Below, piece after piece: positions 6,505 through 15,753 of a DNA stretch of 50,449 nucleotides. How positions within the stretch are numbered: the first letter of the stretch is position 1; every line of letters begins with the position of its first letter. The DNA comes from Cecembia lonarensis LW9. Lineage in GTDB: Bacteria; Bacteroidota; Bacteroidia; Cytophagales; Cyclobacteriaceae. The stretch covers positions 1 to 50,449 of the forward strand of contig NZ_AMGM01000027.1 in assembly GCF_000298295.1 (NCBI RefSeq). The letters run 5' to 3'. The position numbers and the translations under genes are program-made. Below the pieces are notes generated by a model. That model searched no databases, was not told the DNA's origin, and worked only from the letters and a program-made list of their open reading frames with translations.

Positions 6505-9312
6505 ATGAGGAAACATTTCTACCTTTTATTTTTATTTGTATTTTTTTTCTCTCTGACACAAGCTCAAACCTGGAGAAGACTTGGCGGATGGGGCAACCAA
6601 TACACAGGAATTGTTTGGGTCAATGAAGAAGTGGGTTATATATCCGGTAATCAAATCATCTTAAAAAGTATAGATGGTGGTTTAAGTTGGGTGGAGCAGG
6701 AAACACCGCTAAAGACCAAAATGTTAGCTGTAGATTTCTTCAGTGAAAGTGTCGGCATGATGGTCGGTGAAAACGGAAATATTTTTAAAACAAATAATGG
6801 TGGAAATACCTGGACTTTATCCAATATTGGCTCAGATGTTAATTTAAATAAGGTGAAATACCTTAGCCAACAGCGAATTTATGTTGTCGCCGACAATGGT
6901 GAAATTTATCGCTCTAACAATGCAGGAGAATCCTGGACAAGACAAAACCTTGGGACCAATGCGGATTTGCGAGGTTTATTTTTTGTCAATTCAGACACAG
7001 GTTACGTGGCGGCCTCAAATGGTCAAATTTTCAGGACATTTAATGGTGGAAACAATTGGACTACAAGAAACACAGGGCAAAACAGGGCGCTGAATGATGT
7101 TCACTTCGTCAATGGTACCACTGGTTATGCAGTGGGAAACAGAGGTACTATTCTAAGAACTTCTGATACCGGCGATTCCTGGACAGCAGTAAGTTCAGGT
7201 ACAGAAAGGGACTTATATGCTGTCAGTTTTAATCGTTCTAACCGAAACTTAGGAGTTGTGACCGGTGAAAATGCCACCTTGTTACGAACCGTCAATGGAG
7301 GATCAACCTTCGAGGGGAGAAATGTCAATAATCAGGAAACTTATTTAGATGCAGCATTCAGAGATAATTCCAACAATGTTTTTGCACTTGGAACAAATGG
7401 CTTTCTAATCAGCTCGGGAAATTCCGGTGCAAGCTGGGGTACAAGGTTATCAGGTAGAGAAATTGACTATACAGGCACAAGCTTTAGGACTGATAGAATT
7501 GGATACATCATTGGAGAAAATGGCAGATTCTTTTTTACAAATAACGGAGGAAGTTCATTTAACGACCGATCAAGACCTGTTTCCAATCAATTTAATCATC
7601 TTTTTTTCACCACGAACTCCTTGGGTTATATCTGTGGTGAGGAGGGTATTCTACTAAGAACGACCAACTCTGGTTCCAATTGGACTTCATTGAATCCAGG
7701 AACCACTGAAGATCTTAACGGGCTTTTCTTTTTTAACAATAATGTGGGTTATGTAGTAGGAAATAAAGGTTTTATGGCTTTCACTGCCGATGGAGGCATC
7801 ACTTGGGAAAAAATTGAGCTGGGAAATACATCCGTTAATTTCAAAAGACTGGCTTTTATTAATACAGAAAGCGGTATACTCATTGGAGATAATGGTTTTG
7901 TAAGCATATATGAAAACGAGGAATGGAGGACAATTAACCTGGGAACAGGCATTCAATTCAATGATATTTCAATACTTGATGAAAACAGTGCCGTTATTGT
8001 AGGCCAATCCGGGAATGCTTATAAAACAGAAGATAAAGGCCTCAGCTGGGAGCGCTTAAACCTAAACTTTTCTGAAAACTTCAACGCCGTAACCTTTTTA
8101 GATGATGAAATAGGGTTCATTGCCGGTGAAAAAGGTTTAATGATTCAAACCAAAGATGGCGGTATGACTTGGGAAAAATTTATTACCGCCACATTCCAGG
8201 ATTTCACTGGAATTAGTTTCGGCACTTTGAGCAATGGCTTTGCTGTGGGGAAAAAGGGAACCTTTTTTACCTATGACTGCCAGGTACCCGAACAGCCCAC
8301 TGTGATTTTTGGAGATGATAATGTTTGTTTAGGTCAACACGTTTACAACGTACAAGAAGCTGTAGAACTGGAGCAGGAATTCGAATGGAGAGTGGATGGG
8401 GGAAGAATTATTGAAGGGCAAGGCACCAGTAGAATTGTGGTAGAATGGGATATTCCTGGAAGAAATGCAGTATTGGTAAGGGCTAAAAATTTCTGCGGTA
8501 ATAGTGGCACCAGTGGCCTTGAAGTGATTGTTTCAGGAGCTGCCAGATCCATCAATGAAATTGAAGGGGAAGGTGCCGTATGCATCAATACCAGTCAAGA
8601 ATACCTTGTTGAACCTACTTTAGGCACTGTATATGTATGGGAGGTTTCAGGGGGTGAAATTTTAGAAGGCCAAGGTACCAATAGAATTTTGGTAGGTTGG
8701 GCGAATACTGGCCAACAATCCATCAGCATCACACCAAGTAACCCATGTGGCCAAGGACAAACTACTAGCAAAGATATTTTGGTGACTACTCCTCCAGATA
8801 AACCTTCTGCAGTCAATGGACCGGAAAGGGTTGGATTTACAGAAGAAACATACAGCGTAAACAACGTCAACGGTGTCAACTTCCAGTGGAGTATAACCAA
8901 CCAGGGTGGGCAGATCATTCAAGGTCAGGGCACGAATCAGGTGGTTGTAAGGTGGGAAAAAGAAGGAGACTTCACACTACGTGTGACTCCTATGAACGGC
9001 TGCGATGAGGGAGAGTCCAGCGAACTGGAAGTCAATGTGAATATCATTACCTCCATCGGAGAAAACAGACAGAGGAATGAGGAAATAAAAATTTATCCGA
9101 ATCCATCTCAAGGGGATTTCACCCTGGAAATCAAAGATGTTGGAAGCATCATACAACTCCGCTTGATCAATGCCTATGGGCAAGAAATCAACATCCTCAA
9201 ACCAGCACCTGGCCTTCACCAATATCAATTCCGGGACCTGGCAAAAGGTCTGTATACCCTCATCATAAGTACAAGCCAGAAAGAATATGTAAAAAAGGTC
9301 TTGGTCAGATAG
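6505..9312 (+). CDS. T9SS-secreted Ycf48-like beta-propeller protein with PKD-like domains
   Basis: A 935-residue exported protein. Residues 1-20 form a Sec signal ending LTQA. Residues about 30-585 hold roughly a dozen repeats of about 44 residues, each ending in an Asp-box-like turn (NNGGNTW, NNAGESW, FNGGNNW, SDTGDSW, NSGSNW, ADGGITW, EDKGLSW, KDGGMTW) and containing GYVVG or GFIAG strands, typical of Ycf48/sortilin propellers. From about 595 to 850 there are three PKD/Ig-like modules, each with a GQGTxxxxVxW motif and Cys residues. The last about 75 residues (YPNPSQGDF, LINAYGQE, GLYTLIIS, KKVLVR) are a type A T9SS sorting domain, so the protein should cross the outer membrane and be released or attached at the surface. 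Monocistronic. Role unknown; adhesion or surface binding is a reasonable guess. Confidence 0.93.
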   Translation: MRKHFYLLFLFVFFFSLTQAQTWRRLGGWGNQYTGIVWVNEEVGYISGNQIILKSIDGGLSWVEQETPLKTKMLAVDFFSESVGMMVGENGNIFKTNNGGNTWTLSNIGSDVNLNKVKYLSQQRIYVVADNGEIYRSNNAGESWTRQNLGTNADLRGLFFVNSDTGYVAASNGQIFRTFNGGNNWTTRNTGQNRALNDVHFVNGTTGYAVGNRGTILRTSDTGDSWTAVSSGTERDLYAVSFNRSNRNLGVVTGENATLLRTVNGGSTFEGRNVNNQETYLDAAFRDNSNNVFALGTNGFLISSGNSGASWGTRLSGREIDYTGTSFRTDRIGYIIGENGRFFFTNNGGSSFNDRSRPVSNQFNHLFFTTNSLGYICGEEGILLRTTNSGSNWTSLNPGTTEDLNGLFFFNNNVGYVVGNKGFMAFTADGGITWEKIELGNTSVNFKRLAFINTESGILIGDNGFVSIYENEEWRTINLGTGIQFNDISILDENSAVIVGQSGNAYKTEDKGLSWERLNLNFSENFNAVTFLDDEIGFIAGEKGLMIQTKDGGMTWEKFITATFQDFTGISFGTLSNGFAVGKKGTFFTYDCQVPEQPTVIFGDDNVCLGQHVYNVQEAVELEQEFEWRVDGGRIIEGQGTSRIVVEWDIPGRNAVLVRAKNFCGNSGTSGLEVIVSGAARSINEIEGEGAVCINTSQEYLVEPTLGTVYVWEVSGGEILEGQGTNRILVGWANTGQQSISITPSNPCGQGQTTSKDILVTTPPDKPSAVNGPERVGFTEETYSVNNVNGVNFQWSITNQGGQIIQGQGTNQVVVRWEKEGDFTLRVTPMNGCDEGESSELEVNVNIITSIGENRQRNEEIKIYPNPSQGDFTLEIKDVGSIIQLRLINAYGQEINILKPAPGLHQYQFRDLAKGLYTLIISTSQKEYVKKVLVR

Positions 9313-9519
9313 GTCCCCTCGCCTTATTTTATATTTCGCAATTGATAGAGGCCGACCAAATTAAAATTAAATTTCGTATATAGTAAATTGAAAAATTTTT
9401 ATTTTGAATACATGAAACATATACTAAGTCAATTCTAATTATTCAAAATTTTATTTTAGATCTACGCTTGATTATTATTCTCCTTTTGTGGTGATTTGTA
9501 GGAAATAAACCCAATTATA

Positions 9520-10770
9520 ATGGAGAATAGATATTTTCACCCGGAAAGTTTGATGATGTCTTTTGGCTACAAGCCAGAACTTTCAGAAGGGGCTATCAAA
9601 TGCCCCATCTTTCAAACTTCTACGTTTGTTTTTAAATCAGCTGAAGAAGGAAAAGCTTTTTTTGAGGTTGCCTATGGACAAAGAGAAAAAGCTCCCAATG
9701 AAGATCTGGGGCTGATTTATTCCAGACTTAATAATCCTGATTTACAGATTTTGGAAGAACGTCTATGCCTTTGGGATGGTGCAGACGAATGTGCGGTATT
9801 TGAAAGTGGTATGTCGGCTATCTCTACAGTAATGTTAGAGTTTTTAAGGCCTGGGGACGTACTTTTATACAGCAAGCCTGTTTATGGGGGTACCGATCAT
9901 TTCATCAATAAAGTGCTTCCAGAATATGGTATCAAAGGGATTGGGTTTACCAACACAGAAGATCCGGATCAAATTATTGAAAACTTAAAATCATTAGGGC
10001 TGGATAAACAGCTTAAAATGGTATATGTTGAGACGCCTGCCAATCCTACAAATGCACTTTTTGATTTAGAGTCATGCAAGAAGATTGCCGATTATTTTAC
10101 ATCTGATGAAAAAGACGTCGTAGTTTGTGTAGACAATACCTACATGGGGCCACTTTGGCAGCACCCATTGAAGCATGGGGCTGATTTGGTTATATATTCA
10201 GCCACCAAGTATATCGGTGGCCATTCCGATTTGATAGCAGGAGCTGTTTTAGGCCATTCAAAGTACATGAAAAGGGTCAGAACCTTACGGACCTTCTTAG
10301 GCAACATGGCTGGACCATGGACTGGGTGGTTGCTGATGAGAAGTTTGGAAACCTTAAAAGTAAGAATGACCCAACAAGCAGAAAATGCAGTGAAAGTGGC
10401 CAAATTTCTTCAAAATCATCCAAAGGTAGAAAAAGTATATTATCTGGGACACTTGGAGCCTGGTACAGCACAGCACGCCATTTTCAAAAAGCAACTGTTC
10501 TCTGCAGGTGCCATGCTCTCTTTTGATGTCAAGGGAGGAGAAAAGGAGGCCTTTACCTTCCTAAATAGTCTAAAATTGATCAAACTGGCAGTTTCTTTAG
10601 GCAGTACGGAATCACTGGCAGAACATCCGGCCACTATGACGCATAGTGATGTTTCGGCTGAAGACAAGGCTATGATTGGCATCACGGAAAAATTAATCAG
10701 AATCTCTGTAGGTGTTGAACACTACGATGATATCATTTGGGACATGGAACAGGCACTGGAAAAAGTGTAA
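9520..10770 (+). CDS. Cystathionine gamma-synthase/methionine gamma-lyase family PLP enzyme
   Basis: A 416-residue PLP enzyme of the Cys/Met metabolism (transsulfuration) family, cytosolic. Seen: [16 protein letters not shown], the cofactor-phosphate region [63 protein letters not shown]; and [17 protein letters not shown] with the Schiff-base Lys near residue 230. The C-terminal [17 protein letters not shown] matches the family substrate-binding region. From sequence alone I cannot decide between gamma-synthase (methionine biosynthesis) and gamma-lyase (degradation to methanethiol and 2-oxobutanoate). No other met or cys genes adjoin it. The ATG at 9520 is preceded by a GGAA-containing stretch and the gene is probably monocistronic, with a weak hairpin after its stop. 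Confidence 0.9.
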   Translation: MENRYFHPESLMMSFGYKPELSEGAIKCPIFQTSTFVFKSAEEGKAFFEVAYGQREKAPNEDLGLIYSRLNNPDLQILEERLCLWDGADECAVFESGMSAISTVMLEFLRPGDVLLYSKPVYGGTDHFINKVLPEYGIKGIGFTNTEDPDQIIENLKSLGLDKQLKMVYVETPANPTNALFDLESCKKIADYFTSDEKDVVVCVDNTYMGPLWQHPLKHGADLVIYSATKYIGGHSDLIAGAVLGHSKYMKRVRTLRTFLGNMAGPWTGWLLMRSLETLKVRMTQQAENAVKVAKFLQNHPKVEKVYYLGHLEPGTAQHAIFKKQLFSAGAMLSFDVKGGEKEAFTFLNSLKLIKLAVSLGSTESLAEHPATMTHSDVSAEDKAMIGITEKLIRISVGVEHYDDIIWDMEQALEKV

Positions 10771-10779
10771 CAAAAATGG

Positions 10780-10816
10780 AATAGGGGATAACTGAAAACT
10801 TGGTTATATTCCCTAT
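10780..10816 (+). terminator. Weak hairpin after the transsulfuration gene
   Basis: An imperfect inverted repeat, AATAGGGGATAAC against GTTATATTCCCTATT, lies 9 bases past the stop. The stem contains mismatches and there is no clear T run, so termination is only probable. Confidence 0.35.
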
Positions 10817-10867
10817 TAATTTATCTAAGTATCCGTAATCTTACACCAAGTAGAATTAAATTTGATT

Positions 10868-10990
10868 AGAGTGCCCCTCGGTATAGTTCGGCAAGCTCAC
10901 TAATCGGGCTCGGGGAACAGGATTTAGGTTTTATTCAAGTCCCGGTGGCCGAGCCTTCTGCGCCCGCCAGACATGACGAGGCCCTTAAAT
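10868..10990. repeat. GC-rich intergenic block, possible dispersed repeat
   Basis: Between two convergent genes lies a stretch much richer in G and C than its AT-rich surroundings, with runs such as GTGCCCCTCGG, CGGCAAGCTCAC, GGGCTCGGGG, CCCGGTGGCCGAGCC and GCGCCCGCC. GGCTCGG (10907-10913) pairs with CCGAGCC (10949-10955). It resembles the short CGAxAAGCTCA-type intergenic repeats common in Bacteroidota genomes, but no second copy lies in this window. No open frame of note. Confidence 0.35.
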
Positions 10991-11022
10991 TAATAGGTGT
11001 AACATTCCGATAGTCAGGTTTT

Positions 11023-12102
11023 TTATTGTTCCTCTACACCCGTAGCCTTCATTTTTTCCACATTTTCTGCAAATCTTAGCGCTGAAATAAAATCCTCAAT
11101 ATTCCCTTCCATGACATCCGGTAGATTGTATACAGTTTTGTTAATCCTATGATCTGTAACTCGGCTTTGAGGATAATTGTATGTCCGTATCTTATCTGAT
11201 CTATCTCCACTGGCTACCATGGATTTACGCTGGGCGCCGACAGCCTCATTATGTTTAGCCAGCTCAATTTCATAAAGTCTTGAACGCAATACCTTTAAGG
11301 CCTTTTCAAAGTTTTTTATCTGGGATTTTTCATCCTGACAAGTAACCACCAAGCCCGTTGGGTTGTGGGTCAGTCTAACAGCAGAATAAGTTGTATTGAC
11401 AGATTGTCCTCCCGGTCCTGATGAACAATAGGTATCCTTTCTGATATCATTCATATTGATATCCACCTCTACTTCATCCATTTCAGGTAAAACGGCTACA
11501 GTAGCCGCTGATGTATGGACCCTTCCCTGGGTTTCTGTAGCAGGAACCCGCTGTACACGGTGTACACCGGACTCATACTTCAACATACCATATACATCTG
11601 CTCCACTTACTGTACTGATGATTTCTTTATATCCTCCAGAGGAGCCGAATGTAAGGTCTAAAACAGTGATTTTCCAGTTTTGCTTTTCGCAAAATCGCTG
11701 ATACATTCGAAATAAATCTCCTGCAAAAATGGCCGCCTCATCTCCTCCGGTACCTGCTCTGATTTCCAAAATGCAGTCCTTGGAATCATTGGGGTCTTTG
11801 GGGATAAGCTGCTGCTTCAATTCTTCCTCCAAAATTTCATGCTTCCTCTTCAGTTCTTCCAATTCCATTTTCGCCATTTCCCTAAAATCAGGATCCTTTT
11901 CCTTTTCTAATAATTCTTTGGTACTGGCAAGGTTTTCAACCACCAATTTATAGGAATCATATAGGGCAACAATCTTTTCCAGATCCTTATATTCCTTGGT
12001 AAGTTTGGTATACTTACTCATGTCTGACATGGCCTCTGGCTGAATGATCAATTGACCTAATTCAATAAATCTATCTTTCAGCGCTTGTAATTTTTCAAGC
12101 AT
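11023..12102 (-). CDS. prfA: Peptide chain release factor 1
   Basis: RF1, 359 residues, which recognises UAA/UAG in the ribosomal A site and triggers peptide release. Seen: the PxT anticodon-like tripeptide in VPATETQGRVHTSAAT, the GGQ catalytic motif in SSGPGGQSVNTTYSAVRLTH near residue 231, and the N-terminal helical domain with charged heptads. PAT rather than SPF identifies RF1 instead of RF2. Length is as expected for bacterial RF1. It is convergent with the transsulfuration gene; a TAnnTTTG box lies upstream at 12125-12132. The usual neighbour prmC is not adjacent. Confidence 0.97.
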   Translation of the reverse strand: MLEKLQALKDRFIELGQLIIQPEAMSDMSKYTKLTKEYKDLEKIVALYDSYKLVVENLASTKELLEKEKDPDFREMAKMELEELKRKHEILEEELKQQLIPKDPNDSKDCILEIRAGTGGDEAAIFAGDLFRMYQRFCEKQNWKITVLDLTFGSSGGYKEIISTVSGADVYGMLKYESGVHRVQRVPATETQGRVHTSAATVAVLPEMDEVEVDINMNDIRKDTYCSSGPGGQSVNTTYSAVRLTHNPTGLVVTCQDEKSQIKNFEKALKVLRSRLYEIELAKHNEAVGAQRKSMVASGDRSDKIRTYNYPQSRVTDHRINKTVYNLPDVMEGNIEDFISALRFAENVEKMKATGVEEQ

Positions 12103-12124
12103 GGTAATTGGTTTTTTAGGAAGA

Positions 12125-12132
12125 CAAAATTA
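12125..12132 (-). promoter_or_regulatory. Probable -7 box TAATTTTG for prfA
   Basis: On the minus strand TAATTTTG fits TAnnTTTG, 22 bases before the ATG of prfA at 12102. Confidence 0.5.
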
Positions 12133-12254
12133 GTAAAATAAATCTATTGGCCTACCCTTTCAGAATTGCTTAAAAATGGCCTAACAGCAAAAGCCTGAGC
12201 TAGGTAATTTAAATACTTAGCCTAACCTTATAAAAGTATTTTGATGGATAGGTA

Positions 12255-12521
12255 TTATTGCAAAATCAAAAAGTCATTGTACCCCTGATCTTGACCTTGA
12301 GATATCTCAATGTTTTCCACCTCCGAATTGGGTGGACCTAACCTTAGCCAAGACTGCATAGCGAGAATGGAGTGCAGCTCACCTTCAATTTCTACGGAAA
12401 CAGTACCATCTTCTTCATTTTTGACCCAGCCATAAAGACCTAATTCTAAGGCCTTCTGCTGCGTATTTTTCCTGAAAAAAATACCTTGTACTTTTCCATG
12501 CACTTTAATGCGCCTGTTCAT
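12255..12521 (-). CDS. Acylphosphatase
   Basis: Small cytosolic enzyme of about 88 residues hydrolysing carboxyl-phosphate bonds such as acetyl phosphate. The diagnostic motif VHGKVQGIFFRKNTQQKA carries the phosphate-binding Arg, and GLYGWVKNEEDGTVSVEIEG carries the catalytic Asn. Length is standard. The ATG at 12521 is preferred over a TTG two codons earlier because the family starts just before the first beta strand (RRIKVHGKV). It lies in the same orientation as prfA, 152 bases upstream of it, and may be transcribed separately. Confidence 0.92.
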   Translation of the reverse strand: MNRRIKVHGKVQGIFFRKNTQQKALELGLYGWVKNEEDGTVSVEIEGELHSILAMQSWLRLGPPNSEVENIEISQGQDQGYNDFLILQ

Positions 12522-12762
12522 TATCAAATAAGGGTTATAGCAGATATAAAATCAAATGTAAATTTAAAGAAGAATCCTTGAATTTCCGAGTATTCTATTT
12601 ATTTGGTAAATACAATTTGCAAATAGAAAAAATGATAAAACAGGAAAATGACCTTTAACTTTACCAAGTTCGCATTAGACTATCCTTAGTTAAATTTAAT
12701 AGAAAATTTCAATTCAGTACAAATGCATATATGATCAGCAATTATCTATACACAAATTGTTT

Positions 12763-12969
12763 TTACTGATCTTCATACCATTTTTCTTCAAAAGTGGATT
12801 CCACTTTTACATCAGCAGTTAGTACTTTATAAACCATCCAAATAATTGGTAATGGAGAGACGGAAAACATAAATAAAATAATTGCTGTATTTAGATTTGC
12901 CTGAATAGCGGTCACATAGATGATAAGAAAGGCCGTTACCAAATATACGGGAAGTAAATAGTTTTTCAT
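12763..12969 (-). CDS. Small two-helix membrane protein
   Basis: A 68-residue protein with two strongly hydrophobic segments (about residues 4-22 and 26-47) separated by a short polar turn, then a charged tail ending in TFEEKWYEDQ. This is compatible with a small inner-membrane protein with both ends on the same side. No family assigned. The 5' end is 64 bases from the divergent VWA gene, so the two may share a control region. The clear topology and ATG start argue that it is real rather than a chance frame, but function is unknown. Confidence 0.6.
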   Translation of the reverse strand: MKNYLLPVYLVTAFLIIYVTAIQANLNTAIILFMFSVSPLPIIWMVYKVLTADVKVESTFEEKWYEDQ

Positions 12970-13033
12970 GATTTTCAGGAATTTAGGTGCATATAGTAAA
13001 CCACAATTGATTTGAATTTGTTATGAGACCGAT

Positions 13034-14134
13034 ATGAAAGGATTCAGATTTACAAAATACACTCCTCCACAGGACCCAGAGAAAAACACCTTTGAAAACT
13101 TATTAAATATTTTCCTGCAATTGGTAACCATGACAGGCGGAGATGTAGCAGAGGCTCTTTCCTGGTTGAGCAACCTGGACAAGAGGTACCAACTGACGAA
13201 TCCTAATTATGGCATTGGAGATTTTATTGAAGACCTGAAGTCTAAAGGGTACCTTACAGAGGAAAACCAAAAAGGGGAAATAAAAATAACAGCCAAAGCA
13301 GAACAGAACATCAGGAAGAATGCCCTGGAAGAAATCTTTGGAAAATTGAAGCGGGGGAAAGGAGGAAATCATAAAACTACCCAGTCCGGGCCTGGAGATG
13401 AAAAAGGAACCGACAGGAGGCCTTACACTTTTGGAGATAGCTTGGATCAGATCGCCCTCACTGACTCAATTCGAAATGCTCAAGTAAATCATGGATTTTC
13501 TGGAGATTACCTGCTCACAGAAGATGATCTGGAGGTAGTAGAAAATGAATTCCGTACTCAGACCTCCACCGTTCTAATGATCGATATCAGCCACTCCATG
13601 ATCCTGTATGGAGAAGATAGAATCACTCCTGCAAAAAAAGTGGCCATGGCATTGGCAGAACTGATCAAAACACGCTACCCCAAAGACACCTTGGATGTGA
13701 TCGTTTTTGGGAATGATGCCTGGCAAATTGAAATCAAAGACCTACCCTACCTTCAAGTAGGCCCTTACCATACGAATACTGTAGCAGGGCTGGAATTGGC
13801 CATGGATCTTTTAAGAAGGAGAAAAAATCCAAACAAACAAATCTTCATGATCACGGACGGTAAACCTACTTGTTTGAAAGTGGGAATAAAGTATTACAAA
13901 AATGCTTTTGGTATTGACAGCAAAATACTCAATGAAACTTTAAAGCTCGCTGCTCAGTGTAGAAGACTGAAAATCCCCGTCACCACATTTATGATCGCCT
14001 CTGACCCTTATTTGAAAGAGTTTGTGAAAGAATTCACCAAAGTCAACAATGGAAATGCCTACTATAGTAGCCTAAAAGGTTTAGGTAACTTAATTTTTGA
14101 AGATTACAGAAAAAACAGAACCAAAAAATTCTAA
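13034..14134 (+). CDS. VWA-domain protein paired with an AAA+ ATPase
   Basis: A 366-residue cytosolic protein. The N-terminal half (to about 170) is charged and helical with no signal peptide. The C-terminal half is a von Willebrand factor A domain: VLMIDISHSM gives the D-x-S-x-S metal-ion-dependent adhesion site near residue 183, TNTVAGLELAMDLL supplies the Thr and FMITDGKPT the Asp of the MIDAS. It ends two bases before the AAA+ gene. VWA plus MoxR/chelatase-type AAA+ pairs (as in RavA-ViaA, NorQ-NorD and BchI-BchD) act as metal-insertion or remodelling machines on a client. The client here is unknown; no metalloenzyme is adjacent. Confidence 0.87.
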   Translation: MKGFRFTKYTPPQDPEKNTFENLLNIFLQLVTMTGGDVAEALSWLSNLDKRYQLTNPNYGIGDFIEDLKSKGYLTEENQKGEIKITAKAEQNIRKNALEEIFGKLKRGKGGNHKTTQSGPGDEKGTDRRPYTFGDSLDQIALTDSIRNAQVNHGFSGDYLLTEDDLEVVENEFRTQTSTVLMIDISHSMILYGEDRITPAKKVAMALAELIKTRYPKDTLDVIVFGNDAWQIEIKDLPYLQVGPYHTNTVAGLELAMDLLRRRKNPNKQIFMITDGKPTCLKVGIKYYKNAFGIDSKILNETLKLAAQCRRLKIPVTTFMIASDPYLKEFVKEFTKVNNGNAYYSSLKGLGNLIFEDYRKNRTKKF

Positions 14135-14136
14135 AT

Positions 14137-15660
14137 ATGGAATACCACCAATTGTCCTCTAAAGACTTATTGAAAATAAAAACCCTGGGAGCCCTCAAGG
14201 CTTCCGGCTATCAGCCCATATCCATCAAAGAAGAACTAAGAAAAAATCTGATCCAAAAAATCCGACAAAAAGAACAGGTATTTGAAGGCATCTGGGGTTA
14301 TGAAGATACCGTAATCCCCGACATTGAAAGGGCCATTCTTTCCCGGCATAACATCAACTTACTAGGACTTCGCGGACAGGCAAAAACCAGAATTGCCAGA
14401 ATGATGACGCAACTGCTAGATGAATATGTTCCGGTTGTGGAAGGTTCTGAATTGAATGATGACCCAATGGAACCTCTGTCCAGTTATGCCAAAGAACTGA
14501 TCAAAAACAAAGGAGATCAAACTCCTATTAACTGGTGGCACAAGGATGATCGATATACAGAAAAGTTGGCCACACCGGATGTGTCTGTCGCTGACCTGAT
14601 TGGCGATGTGGATCCCATCAAAGCTGCAACCATGAAGTTGTCTTACAACGATGAAAGGGTGATTCACTATGGTTTGGTTCCCAGGTCAAATCGTTCAATT
14701 TTCGTCATCAACGAACTTCCCGACCTACAGGCAAGAATTCAAGTGGCACTTTTTAACATCCTTCAGGAAGGTGACATACAGATCCGTGGCTTCAAATTAA
14801 GATTACCTTTGGACATACAATTTGTATTTACAGCCAATCCTGAGGATTATACCAATAGAGGTTCTATCGTAACCCCCCTCAAAGACAGGATAGAAAGCCA
14901 AATCATCACCCACTACCCCAAATCGATAGAAATTGGGAAGCGGATTACAGCCCAGGAGGCAAATTTGCAGGGCAAACCTGTAGAAAATATCCATGTGCCT
15001 GAATTGATGCGCGATTTGATCGAGCAGATTGCAATTGAAGCTCGAAACAGCGAATATGTGGATGAAAAAAGCGGTGTTTCAGCCCGACTTACAATCTCTG
15101 CCTTTGAAAATCTAATTTCTGCAGCAGAAAGGAGATTGTACCTCAACAATGAGCAGAATACCGTAGTTAGAATTGCTGACCTGATCGGTGTAATCACTGC
15201 GATTACCGGTAAGGTGGAACTCGTCTACGAAGGTGAACAGGAAGGTGCCGGCTTGGTGGCCCACAACCTGATAGGAAAAGCAATCAGAACTTTGTTTGTC
15301 GACTACTTCCCCTCTCCAGAGCAAAAGAAAAAAGAAAAAGAAGGCAATCCTTATGTCATACCTTTAGCCTGGTTTGGAGAAGGCAACACATTAGATATAC
15401 TTGCAAGCCAATCTGATAAGGAATATAAATCCAACCTTCAGAAAGTTCCGGGATTAGAAGACATGGTTACCGCCACCATCAGTCCACTTCCGGAAAAAGA
15501 AAAAGAGTTTTTTATGGAATTTTTACTTCATGGATTGTCAGAGTACAGTCAATTAAGTAAAAAAATGCTAGATACCGGGCTGCAATTCAAAGACCTCTTC
15601 AGTTCCATGTTTGATATGGGGGCATCTGATGATGATTTTGAAGAAGAAGATGATTATTAA
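14137..15660 (+). CDS. MoxR/Mg-chelatase-like AAA+ ATPase
   Basis: A 507-residue AAA+ ATPase. Seen: Walker A-like GLRGQAKTRIARM near residues 76-88 (second Gly of GKT replaced by Ala: GQAKT), Walker B-like IFVINELPDL in which Asn-Glu replaces the usual Asp-Glu, FVFTANPEDYTNRGSIVTPLKDRI (sensor 1 and arginine-finger region typical of the MoxR/chelatase clade), and an acidic C-terminus of mostly D and E. An insertion at about 105-150 (HKDDRYTEKLATPDVSVADL) precedes the IGDVDP chelatase-like segment. Sometimes mislabelled as sigma-54 activators; no DNA-binding domain is visible. Spacing of two bases from the VWA gene shows an operon, and a hairpin with a T-rich tail follows. Nucleotide hydrolysis is likely but untested. 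Confidence 0.87.
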   Translation: MEYHQLSSKDLLKIKTLGALKASGYQPISIKEELRKNLIQKIRQKEQVFEGIWGYEDTVIPDIERAILSRHNINLLGLRGQAKTRIARMMTQLLDEYVPVVEGSELNDDPMEPLSSYAKELIKNKGDQTPINWWHKDDRYTEKLATPDVSVADLIGDVDPIKAATMKLSYNDERVIHYGLVPRSNRSIFVINELPDLQARIQVALFNILQEGDIQIRGFKLRLPLDIQFVFTANPEDYTNRGSIVTPLKDRIESQIITHYPKSIEIGKRITAQEANLQGKPVENIHVPELMRDLIEQIAIEARNSEYVDEKSGVSARLTISAFENLISAAERRLYLNNEQNTVVRIADLIGVITAITGKVELVYEGEQEGAGLVAHNLIGKAIRTLFVDYFPSPEQKKKEKEGNPYVIPLAWFGEGNTLDILASQSDKEYKSNLQKVPGLEDMVTATISPLPEKEKEFFMEFLLHGLSEYSQLSKKMLDTGLQFKDLFSSMFDMGASDDDFEEEDDY

Positions 15661-15684
15661 AACAAAGAAAAATTCAATAGCCTG

Positions 15685-15725
15685 GTCCCCACCGAAATTT
15701 TCCGATGGGGACTTTGCCTTTTTTA
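15685..15725 (+). terminator. Terminator of the VWA/AAA+ operon
   Basis: GTCCCCA (15685-15691) pairs with TGGGGAC (15706-15712) and is followed by a T-rich stretch (TTTGCCTTTTTT). It lies 24 bases after the AAA+ stop codon. Confidence 0.65.
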
Positions 15726-15753
15726 GGGATAAATATTTAAATTACAAACACTT

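Noticed and set aside
10930-10946. TTCAAGTCC, resembling a tRNA T-loop
   Set aside because: No T-stem, anticodon arm or acceptor stem can be built around it.
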